A stretch of 13,412 nt of DNA from Patescibacteria group bacterium (lineage in GTDB: Bacteria > Patescibacteriota > Gracilibacteria > UBA1369). Shown here piece by piece: positions 1-6,564 of this stretch. Under the pieces are notes generated by a model. The model had not been told where the DNA came from. It worked only from the letters and a program-made list of their open reading frames with translations, and searched no databases. The position numbers and the translations under genes were made by a program. The DNA lies in the NCBI GenBank assembly GCA_018825335.1, contig JAHJEW010000059.1, positions 1 through 13,412 on the forward strand, given 5' to 3'. The stretch's first letter is position 1. Every line of letters begins with the position of its first letter.

Positions 1-2654
1 GATTCTTCGAATGCTCCGAGTTTGGTTTTGAGTTCGGTGATTAATTTATCGTGAAGGGCGCTTGAAATGTGAGGAGTTTTTACAATGTAACCGTTTTCAC
101 TTGGGACAATCTGAGCTTTTGAGAAGTCTACGTCTTTGTCGGATGCTGTGAATTGCAGTTCAACGGAGGTGGAGTTGTCGGTTGTGGCTGGTAATGCAGT
201 GTCTGGGGTTGCTGTATCATCGGTTAGTTCGGGCAAATTATTTTTTACGGTTTCTCCGCTTTCGGCGAGTGCGGTCTTGAGCTGATCGGGCGTTACCTGC
301 TGTTCGAATTTGAGTTCCATGAGTGTTCCTCCCGTGAAATCAAGGCCCAGTTTAAGACCGAAAAGGGGCAGTCCGATGATTGAAAGAATCAGGAAAAATG
401 CCGATATCGCATAGTACTTTTTGCGGTTTTTTATAATTGGAAGATTGAGAACAGTTTTCTTTTTCGGTGCATTGAAAACCCATAGTTTTTTGCCCAGTCC
501 GGTGTTGGCGGTAAATTCAAGGAAGGTTTTGGTAATTGTGATGGCAGAAAACATCGAAACCAAAATACCTGCGGCAAGGTTAAAGGCGAATCCCTGAATA
601 ATGGAGCTGCCGAAATAGAAAAGGATTGCGCAGGTAATGAGCGATGAGAAGTTTGAATCGCGGATACTGCTCCAGGCGCGGTCGAAGCCAACTTCAATGG
701 CTGCGTTAAGCTGACGGCCGTCTCTCAGTTCTTCCTTGATTCTTTCGAAGATCAGAATGTTGGCGTCAACGGCCATACCTATGGAAAGGATGATACCGGC
801 TATACCGGCCAAAGTAAGGACGATGGGTGAATTAAGGATGAATGTCGCGAAGAACAGGATGAAACAGGCAAGAATGGCAGTGATGGTTTTTTCCGCTCCC
901 GACTCGCGATTTTTAAGTATGCGAAGTAACAGATAAACGAAGAGAACGACCGAAATGCCAAGCGCCCAGGTGATGTCCATGGCAACTTTAACCAGGAATA
1001 GCAGACTTGCGGAGTAGATTGCCAGGGCGATGGTGGCAAGAATACCCGGCAGCCGGTAATAAAGGATCATAAACAGAGCCAGGATTAAAAATCCGAGGAC
1101 GCCCGCGTATAGGCTCTTTTGTAAAGCATCATGTCCAAGAGTGGCGCCAATGGAGTATTGACCCGCCAGTGTAATAGGGGCGGGGATAGCTCCGGTGTTG
1201 AGGTCGCGGGCCAGGTTGTTGGCTTCGTCGACTGTGAACCGGCCTGTTATCTGGGCGCGGCCGCCGGCAATAACTTCGTTAACGTTTGGCGCGGAAATAA
1301 GCTGTCCTCCAACGAAAATCGCAATCGGCCGGTTAATGTTTTTACGTGTCAGATCCTCGAATTTTTTTGCTCCCTCGTCATCAAAAACAATTGAAACATA
1401 AGGTTGCAGCGTTGGTGTGAATTCGACGTCGGCGCGAACGAAGTTTTGGCCGTTAAGACCTGTTTCCTGCCACGGATCCGGCGCGGCGGAATAGTAAACG
1501 TCGATGTATTTTATCTGCGGCTGCACCGTGGTTTCGGATTTTGCTTCGTTTATTTCATCCGATTTCAGGATGTGATAGCCGAAAGGGCTTTCTACCGGCG
1601 CTGATGAGATTTCCCCGACTTTTTGGAAAGACACCGCGGCCGTTTCAAACTCTCTTACGTATGTTCCTTCATCTTTTGAAACCGGTTTGTCCAGTTCCCC
1701 TTCTTTTTCAGCGGAACCGGCGTCGTCCGAATATTCTTTTGCCAAAGCCGCGAAGTTGCCGCCGGCGTTTAGTTTATCTATTACTTCCTGCGCTATTTGT
1801 TTTGCCTCATCTTTGCTTCTTGTTATACCGGATCCTGCTTTTTGGGCGTCTTTGTGGGCAATTAAAATGTGGCTTACTTTAACCGATCTTGGGGTGTCTA
1901 TTGTTCTCTTCGTATCTTGTTTTTCGGTTGTCTGCAAAATATGGAAACCTTTTGGTCCGGGTACAATCTGGCCGGAGGAGTCAATGGTCATGTTGTTGGA
2001 GTTGTCGATCAGGTGATCCAGTGTTTGTTCCTGTTCAAGGTTAAACAGTTCAACTGCCAGGTTGCTGTCCACTTCGTCTTTATATTTGAATTCGGTTTCC
2101 TCGTAAAAGCCGACTTTTTCAGGGCTGGCCTGTTGTTCCTCTCTGCCAAGTACGCTCAGATCGCTTCCGGCAAGGGCTTTGTCCAGAAGTGTTTGAGCTT
2201 TCCCTTTTACCTCTTCCACGCGCGCCGGGTCGTCTTGCTGAGCGCCGGATTGTTCCTTAAATTCAAGCTGAATGGTTTTTCCCACAATTTGTTTGGCTTT
2301 TTCAAGGTCTTTGATTCCCGCAAGTTCAACGATCAGGTGTTTTTCGTCACCAATATCCGATGTATAGATATTGGGCTCGGCTACGCCAAGGCTGTTAACA
2401 CGTCTATTAATGACATTCAAAATTCCGTCCACAATAACTTTTTTTTCATTCTCCGGGACTTTTCGCATGTCGATTTTATAATCCAGCTGCGCTCCGCCCT
2501 GAAGATCCAGGCCAAGGTTGATGCGACTGTTTAACACCGCCTGTGGCGTTATGGGCAGCCACTCCTTTTGTGTTTCCGCAGGGAGATCGAAAAAGCTTAG
2601 TAGAAGCCCACTAAGAATAATAAGTACAGTGTAGAGTAACTTTCTGTTCTTCAT
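1..2654 (-). CDS. secDF: SecD-SecF fusion with internal parvulin-like insert (C-terminus off the window)
   Basis: SecDF uses the proton gradient to pull secreted proteins through the SecYEG channel. The frame is open from ATG 2654 to the left edge (884 codons, no stop). Seen: TM1 at residues 5-22; the SecD motif LDLQGG at 49-54; the P1 strand ending near FKEQ (132-135); an insert of about 260 residues; then canonical P1 sequence resumes (VSIVFDDEGAKKF 420-432, ISAPNVNEVI 453-462). TM2 is about 515-533 and TM3 about 537-555. Two extra hydrophobic segments (561-580, 590-608) precede TM4, which has TLAGIAG and the conserved proton-relay Asp630 in VDAN. FERIKEEL follows at 636-643, then TM5 and TM6. 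Without a stop, SecF begins near residue 742, with TM at 749-767 and GLDFTGG at 770-776, followed by a Thr/Asp-rich stretch. The rest of SecF is outside the window. The start lies 28 bases after the cupin stop, with no Shine-Dalgarno sequence. Identity is near certain; the insert function is inferred. Confidence 0.95.
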   Translation of the reverse strand, partial: MKNRKLLYTVLIILSGLLLSFFDLPAETQKEWLPITPQAVLNSRINLGLDLQGGAQLDYKIDMRKVPENEKKVIVDGILNVINRRVNSLGVAEPNIYTSDIGDEKHLIVELAGIKDLEKAKQIVGKTIQLEFKEQSGAQQDDPARVEEVKGKAQTLLDKALAGSDLSVLGREEQQASPEKVGFYEETEFKYKDEVDSNLAVELFNLEQEQTLDHLIDNSNNMTIDSSGQIVPGPKGFHILQTTEKQDTKRTIDTPRSVKVSHILIAHKDAQKAGSGITRSKDEAKQIAQEVIDKLNAGGNFAALAKEYSDDAGSAEKEGELDKPVSKDEGTYVREFETAAVSFQKVGEISSAPVESPFGYHILKSDEINEAKSETTVQPQIKYIDVYYSAAPDPWQETGLNGQNFVRADVEFTPTLQPYVSIVFDDEGAKKFEDLTRKNINRPIAIFVGGQLISAPNVNEVIAGGRAQITGRFTVDEANNLARDLNTGAIPAPITLAGQYSIGATLGHDALQKSLYAGVLGFLILALFMILYYRLPGILATIALAIYSASLLFLVKVAMDITWALGISVVLFVYLLLRILKNRESGAEKTITAILACFILFFATFILNSPIVLTLAGIAGIILSIGMAVDANILIFERIKEELRDGRQLNAAIEVGFDRAWSSIRDSNFSSLITCAILFYFGSSIIQGFAFNLAAGILVSMFSAITITKTFLEFTANTGLGKKLWVFNAPKKKTVLNLPIIKNRKKYYAISAFFLILSIIGLPLFGLKLGLDFTGGTLMELKFEQQVTPDQLKTALAESGETVKNNLPELTDDTATPDTALPATTDNSTSVELQFTASDKDVDFSKAQIVPSENGYIVKTPHISSALHDKLITELKTKLGAFEE
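1551..2225 (-). other. Tandem parvulin (PpiC-type PPIase) modules inserted in SecD P1
   Basis: Encoded residues about 144-368 of SecDF. The second module (about 258-368) has the parvulin order: KVSHILIA with His262, a helix ending GGNFAALAKEYSDD (298-311), EGEL (318-321), an acidic YVREFETAA stretch, GEISSAPV (347-354) and FGYHIL with His361. In parvulins such as PrsA and Pin1, the two motif histidines and the Asp/Cys after the helix form the active centre; all are present here (His262, Asp310/311, His361). The first module (about 144-245) keeps the helix (AGSDLSVLGREE 162-173), a GF(Y) turn and a terminal GFHILQ (236-241). It lacks the opening SHIL strand, so it looks degenerate. The insert faces the extracytoplasmic side by SecD topology. 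Prolyl isomerase or chaperone activity is inferred. Confidence 0.85.
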
Positions 2655-2682
2655 ATGGTTTGGAGTAATGTTTTTAAAATTA

Positions 2683-3108
2683 TTATTTTTGATTGGAAGC
2701 GGCATTGGCGTCACTTAGCCTTTTATCCAGTTCTTCGTGATTGCCGCGGTCGGGCCGGTTAAAGTCGTCGGCCAGTCTTACCACATCTTCAAGCTGGTCG
2801 GTCGAAACTTCGAATATTTGTGAATCTTCAATGGCTTCGACGCGGTGGATAGTATAGGGATAAATATCGTATTTGTCACCGCTATTTAAAATGATCTCCC
2901 GTAGGCTGTTTTGGTCTTTACCAACGGTTAATTTTACTTTTCCGCTCATTAAATACTGGGTTTCGGTCTTTTGTTCGTGATACTGAAGAGAAAGCCGTTT
3001 TCCGGCTTTGACCTCCAGAATTTTTCCGGCGTATCCGGCCAGGCAGGCAAACCAGATTTCGCGGCCCCATGGTTTTTCCTTATACTTTATGGGTGTCTGA
3101 TTGGGCAT
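2683..3108 (-). CDS. Mannose-6-phosphate isomerase-type cupin (single-domain)
   Basis: A 141-residue single cupin domain matching the C-terminal isomerase half of type II bifunctional phosphomannose isomerase/GDP-mannose pyrophosphorylase (AlgA/ManC). Enzymes of this kind interconvert fructose-6-phosphate and mannose-6-phosphate in the cytoplasm. Seen: KPWGREIWF near the N-terminus (12-20), the metal-binding stretch LQYHEQKTE (41-49) with likely ligands His44 and Glu49, the glycine turn MSGKVKL (54-60), IYPYTIHRV (82-90) with likely ligand His88, and the family tail FEVST..LEDVVRLADDFNR (99-118). It starts 2 bases after the manC stop, so it is probably translationally coupled and completes the GDP-mannose route. 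Lys- and Asp/Glu-rich residues follow the domain. Another sugar-phosphate cupin activity is possible, but the manC neighbour makes phosphomannose isomerase the best reading. Confidence 0.85.
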   Translation of the reverse strand: MPNQTPIKYKEKPWGREIWFACLAGYAGKILEVKAGKRLSLQYHEQKTETQYLMSGKVKLTVGKDQNSLREIILNSGDKYDIYPYTIHRVEAIEDSQIFEVSTDQLEDVVRLADDFNRPDRGNHEELDKRLSDANAASNQK

Positions 3109-3110
3109 GT

Positions 3111-4193
3111 TTACAATAAATTTTTAAACTCGGAATTTTTTATTTTATCCACAAGCTTTTTCACATCCTGGCTTTTATCTTTTCTGCAAACCAGGAGCGT
3201 GTCGCCCGTATCCACGACAATAAGGTCTTTTATGCCTATTGTGGCGATAAGTTTCCGCCCGTCACCATAAATGAGCGACCCTGTACTGTCAATTCCTATG
3301 TGTTTGCCTTTAATAAGGTTGTTGTGGCGGTCGCGCGGCAGTTCGGCAAAGACCCCCTCCCAGGTTCCCACGTCGCTCCAACCCAGATCTGCAGGGATGA
3401 TTCTGACCAGGGCCGGATTGACTTTTTCCATGATACCGTAGTCGATGGATATTTTTTCGCATTTTGGATAGTTTTCCGCAAGTACGGCAGATTCCCGCGG
3501 GGTGCCTATGTTTTTCTTTATTGTGAGCAGATTTTTGTAAGTTTTTGGAAGGAATTTTTTATATGCTTCCAGAATAGTGTCGGTGCGCCAGACATATAAG
3601 CCCGTGTTCCAGAGGTATTTGAAAGACTGAAGGAATTTTTTGGCAACGGCCAGTGAGGGTTTTTCAGTGAAGCCGCGGAAGGCATATATTTCTGTTCCTT
3701 TGATCTCTCTTAAAGGTTTTCCGATTTTAACATAGCCAAGATTCACGTTCGGGAATTTGGCTTTTACTTCAATAATGTTAAGTGTTTTTTCTTCTCTGGC
3801 CAGTTGCTCCGCTATTTTGAGTTTTCGCGCGAACTCTTTTTTATCTGCGATAAGATGATCGGCGTAAATTACGCTCATAACTTCGGTAGGGTGGTGTTTG
3901 GCTATGTACATGGCCGCCAGACCGATGCATGGCGCGGTGTCCTGCATGCTCGGCTCAATGATTATATTTTTTACAGGTATTTTAAATTTTTTAGTCTGTT
4001 CTTTTACGATTGTTAGATATTCTTTATTGATGGCGATATAAATATCTTCGGGTTTCAGAAAATTCAGCCGACCGATGGTTTCCTGCAGCATTGTCTGGTT
4101 ACTTGTAAGTTTCTGAAACTGCTTGGGTTTGCTTTTTCTACTTAGGGGCCAGAGGCGGCTTCCTGTGCCGCCGGCCAGTATTACTGCTTTCAT
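3111..4193 (-). CDS. manC: Mannose-1-phosphate guanylyltransferase
   Basis: Makes GDP-mannose from mannose-1-phosphate and GTP, the donor for mannose-containing glycans and other GDP-sugars. At 360 residues it is the nucleotidyltransferase part only. Seen: the N-terminal pyrophosphorylase signature LAGGTGSRLWPLSR (6-19) followed by KPKQF; PSMQDTAPCI (81-90); YADHLI (110-115) with the metal-ligand Asp112, where most relatives have Pro before Ala; FTEKP (175-179); LWNTGLYVW (194-202); ISIDYGIME (248-256); GWSDVGTW (271-278); and a left-handed helix tail (about 293-336). The ATG overlaps the gpmI stop as ATGA (4190-4193), and the isomerase cupin follows after 2 bases. The bifunctional ManC/AlgA polypeptide is thus represented here by two adjacent genes. 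No phosphomannomutase lies in the window. Confidence 0.94.
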   Translation of the reverse strand: MKAVILAGGTGSRLWPLSRKSKPKQFQKLTSNQTMLQETIGRLNFLKPEDIYIAINKEYLTIVKEQTKKFKIPVKNIIIEPSMQDTAPCIGLAAMYIAKHHPTEVMSVIYADHLIADKKEFARKLKIAEQLAREEKTLNIIEVKAKFPNVNLGYVKIGKPLREIKGTEIYAFRGFTEKPSLAVAKKFLQSFKYLWNTGLYVWRTDTILEAYKKFLPKTYKNLLTIKKNIGTPRESAVLAENYPKCEKISIDYGIMEKVNPALVRIIPADLGWSDVGTWEGVFAELPRDRHNNLIKGKHIGIDSTGSLIYGDGRKLIATIGIKDLIVVDTGDTLLVCRKDKSQDVKKLVDKIKNSEFKNLL

Positions 4194-5740
4194 TTTTTGA
4201 TTATGAGTGATTTTCCTTTCATTTCGGTGGGCTTTCTAATATCCATTATATCCAGGATTGTCGGGGCGATGTCGGAAAGTCCGCAGTCGCCCCGGAGTTT
4301 AGCATTTTTCAGCTTTGATGAAACCAAAATGAATGGAACTTTGTTGGTTGTGTGTGAGGGGCATGGGTCGCCGTTTTTTTCATAAATCATGTATTCCGCG
4401 TTTCCGTGGTCCGCGGTTATAATAAGGTTGTAGCCTTTTTTCAGGCATTTTTCCGCAATTCTGCCGACGCAATCGTCAATCACTTCGCAGGCTTTTATGG
4501 TTGCGGGAAGATTTCCGGAGTGGCCTACAAGGTCCGGGTTTGCGAAGTTCTGGACTATTAAATCGTAATTCGGTCTGTTTAGCTCTTTAAGTATTCGCTG
4601 CGCTATATGAGGGGCGCTCATTTCCGGTTTTTGGTCGTATGACGGTACTTTTGGTGATTTGATCAGGATTCTTGTTTCGTTTTTAAAAGGTTTTTCGACC
4701 TGACTGTTAAAAAAGTAGGTAACATGGGCGTATTTTTCTGTTTCGGCTATATGCAGTTGTTTGAGTTTCTTTTGTTCGATGACGGAGCCGAGGTTGTTTT
4801 TAATAATCGGAGGAGGGAAGACCACATGGGCTTTTTTGGTGTAGGCGCCGAAACAGACTAAAAACGGCCTGACAGTTTTTTGAGGTTTAAATCCGATTTT
4901 GGTTTCGCCGGTGAAAGCCTGTGTTAACTGGCGTGGACGATCGGTGCGGAAGTTGAAAAAGATGATAGAGTCCTTGTCTTTTATTACGCCGTGCTTATCC
5001 AGAATTATCGGTTTAATATAGTAGTCTGTTTCGGTGCCGGCGGCGTAGGCGTTTTTTATGGCTTTTAGAGGATCTTTTTCGGTTGCGCCTTTGCCGAGTG
5101 TGTAAAGGTCGTAAGCGACGCGGGTTCTGTCCCAGTTGGAGTCTCGGTCCATGGCGTAGTATCTTCCAATAATGCTGGCGATGTGCGCGCCATGCGGAAT
5201 CGTATCTTCAAGTTTTAATTGTTTTATTTTATCCTGAATCATTTTTATGTATTTCCCCGCTGATCTTTCTTCGACATCGCGGCCGTCGGTAATTGCGTGG
5301 ATGTAGACCGGGCCGACTTTATGTTCTTTGGCCAATTTGAGCAAAGCGAAAAGGTGATCGGTGTGAGCATGAACGCCTTCGTCCGATATCAGTCCGATAA
5401 GATGCAGGGCCGCTTTATCTCCTTTTTTTACTTTTTCCATTGCCTGCAGGAAAGCTTTCTTTTTAAAGAAACTGCCGTTTTTGATGCTGAGGTTGATCTC
5501 TTCAAGTGACTGGTAAACCACGCGGCCGACTCCAATGGTGTAGTGTCCGACTTCGGAGTTTCCCTGCACACCTTCAGGCAGGCCGACGGCGTTGCCGGCG
5601 GCCTTAAGCAGCGTGAATGGATACTGTTTTTTTAAACGGTCGATGTTTGGCAGTTTTGCTTTTTTGACTGCGTTACCTTTGTAGTTTTTGCCCTCGCCAA
5701 AGCCGTCTATAATCATAAGATATATTTTTTCTTTCGCCAT
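4190..5740 (-). CDS. gpmI: 2,3-bisphosphoglycerate-independent phosphoglycerate mutase
   Basis: Interconverts 3- and 2-phosphoglycerate in lower glycolysis through a phosphoserine intermediate. Its 516 residues match the usual length. Seen: the alkaline phosphatase-superfamily start MIIDGFGEG with metal-ligand Asp12; GNSEVGH (60-66) with nucleophile Ser62; HAITDGRDV (148-156); GRYYAMDRD (192-200); FNFRTDRPR (262-270), with Thr where Pro is usual; AETEKYAHVT (332-341), preceded by His where Arg is common; PEMSA (372-376); NPDLVGHSG (401-409) with Asp403 and His407; ADHGNAE (443-449) with Asp444 and His445; and SHTTNKVPF (462-470) with His463. The full Mn-binding set is therefore present and the enzyme should be active. 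It starts 6 bases after the prepilin peptidase stop and overlaps manC by 4 bases. Together with pyk in the same gene train, it supplies two of the last three glycolytic steps. Confidence 0.96.
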   Translation of the reverse strand: MAKEKIYLMIIDGFGEGKNYKGNAVKKAKLPNIDRLKKQYPFTLLKAAGNAVGLPEGVQGNSEVGHYTIGVGRVVYQSLEEINLSIKNGSFFKKKAFLQAMEKVKKGDKAALHLIGLISDEGVHAHTDHLFALLKLAKEHKVGPVYIHAITDGRDVEERSAGKYIKMIQDKIKQLKLEDTIPHGAHIASIIGRYYAMDRDSNWDRTRVAYDLYTLGKGATEKDPLKAIKNAYAAGTETDYYIKPIILDKHGVIKDKDSIIFFNFRTDRPRQLTQAFTGETKIGFKPQKTVRPFLVCFGAYTKKAHVVFPPPIIKNNLGSVIEQKKLKQLHIAETEKYAHVTYFFNSQVEKPFKNETRILIKSPKVPSYDQKPEMSAPHIAQRILKELNRPNYDLIVQNFANPDLVGHSGNLPATIKACEVIDDCVGRIAEKCLKKGYNLIITADHGNAEYMIYEKNGDPCPSHTTNKVPFILVSSKLKNAKLRGDCGLSDIAPTILDIMDIRKPTEMKGKSLIIKK

Positions 5741-5746
5741 GACTTT

Positions 5747-6559
5747 TTAGATAGTGATTGAGTCCATGTACCAGCTTAAAAGATCGTTTCCGAAAAAGAT
5801 TGTAGCAAAGGCGCCGATAATCAGGAAAGGCGCAAAGGGAATTGGAGTGTCTTTTTTTATATTGGCAAAGAGCAAAAGCGGTATGCTTATCAATGCTCCG
5901 ATGAAATAGCTGGCGGTAATGCAAACCAGCAAAAGTTGCCATCCGAAAATAGCCGCAAGGCTGAAGCTAAAGTAAAGATCACCTTCGCCAAGCCATTTTC
6001 CTTTGGAGACCGCAATTTGTCCGCCAAAAAAAATCAAAGCAATCAAACCCGCAACGAACATGTTCCAGATTTGCGGAGAGCCAAGAATGAGGCTTCCGAT
6101 TATGCTTATCGGGAGCAATGAAAATAGAAAAATGTCGGGGATTCTTTTTGTTTGCAGATCGTAAAAAAAGATGCCGATGAAGAAGGATGAATAAATCGCG
6201 TAAAGCAAAAACGGTATAAACCAGGCCGCTGTGAATATGAAATTGTCAGGCGGGATGAATTGAAGAAATGGAAATTTCAGGAAAAGAGCTATGAAAACGA
6301 GTCCCGTCGTTATCTCCAGGAAAAGATAATATGGGGAAATTGCTTTTTTGCAGTGGCGACATTGGCCTTTTGTGACCAGATAGCTGATGATTGGAATAAG
6401 GTCTTTGACGTTGAGATGTTTTTTACAGGATGTGCAATAGGAATTGCCAAAAAAAATGCCCGGCTTGTTGTTTCTGATGCGGTAAATAGCCACGCTGAGA
6501 AAACTGCCGATGCTGGCGCCGAGGAAAAAAAGTAGTAGTAGAACCAAACTGTAAGCCAT
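5747..6559 (-). CDS. pilD: Type IV prepilin peptidase / leader peptidase (A24)
   Basis: A membrane aspartyl protease that cleaves, and in many members N-methylates, type IV prepilins and pseudopilins. It has 270 residues and multiple hydrophobic segments (about 3-25, 79-96, 106-133, 142-160, 166-182, 197-230, 240-257). Seen: N-terminal GASIGSFLSVAIYR (14-27); a cytoplasmic zinc loop with CTSC (42-45) and CRHC (67-70); the first catalytic Asp134 in FYDLQTKRIPD (132-142); the second Asp194 in GEGDLYF (191-197); and the closing IPFAPFLIIGA (240-250), where the family usually has PFGP. It lies 5 bases after the TPR gene and 6 bases before gpmI, and no pilin or pilus ATPase is in the window. The retained Cys4 motif suggests a full peptidase/methylase type. 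The enzyme class is certain; the substrates are not seen here. Confidence 0.95.
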   Translation of the reverse strand: MAYSLVLLLLFFLGASIGSFLSVAIYRIRNNKPGIFFGNSYCTSCKKHLNVKDLIPIISYLVTKGQCRHCKKAISPYYLFLEITTGLVFIALFLKFPFLQFIPPDNFIFTAAWFIPFLLYAIYSSFFIGIFFYDLQTKRIPDIFLFSLLPISIIGSLILGSPQIWNMFVAGLIALIFFGGQIAVSKGKWLGEGDLYFSFSLAAIFGWQLLLVCITASYFIGALISIPLLLFANIKKDTPIPFAPFLIIGAFATIFFGNDLLSWYMDSITI

Positions 6560-6564
6560 GATTG

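Noticed and set aside
1869..2534. Long open frame on the plus strand (221 codons) opposite SecD
   Set aside because: It lies entirely antisense to an intact, motif-rich secDF frame. Its translation is Phe/Val-rich without domain features, as expected of a shadow frame.
4200..4205. CATAAT 6 bases before the manC ATG as a third leaderless promoter
   Set aside because: It is within gpmI codons, is one base off consensus, has no -35, and manC is already coupled through the ATGA overlap. It could be chance.
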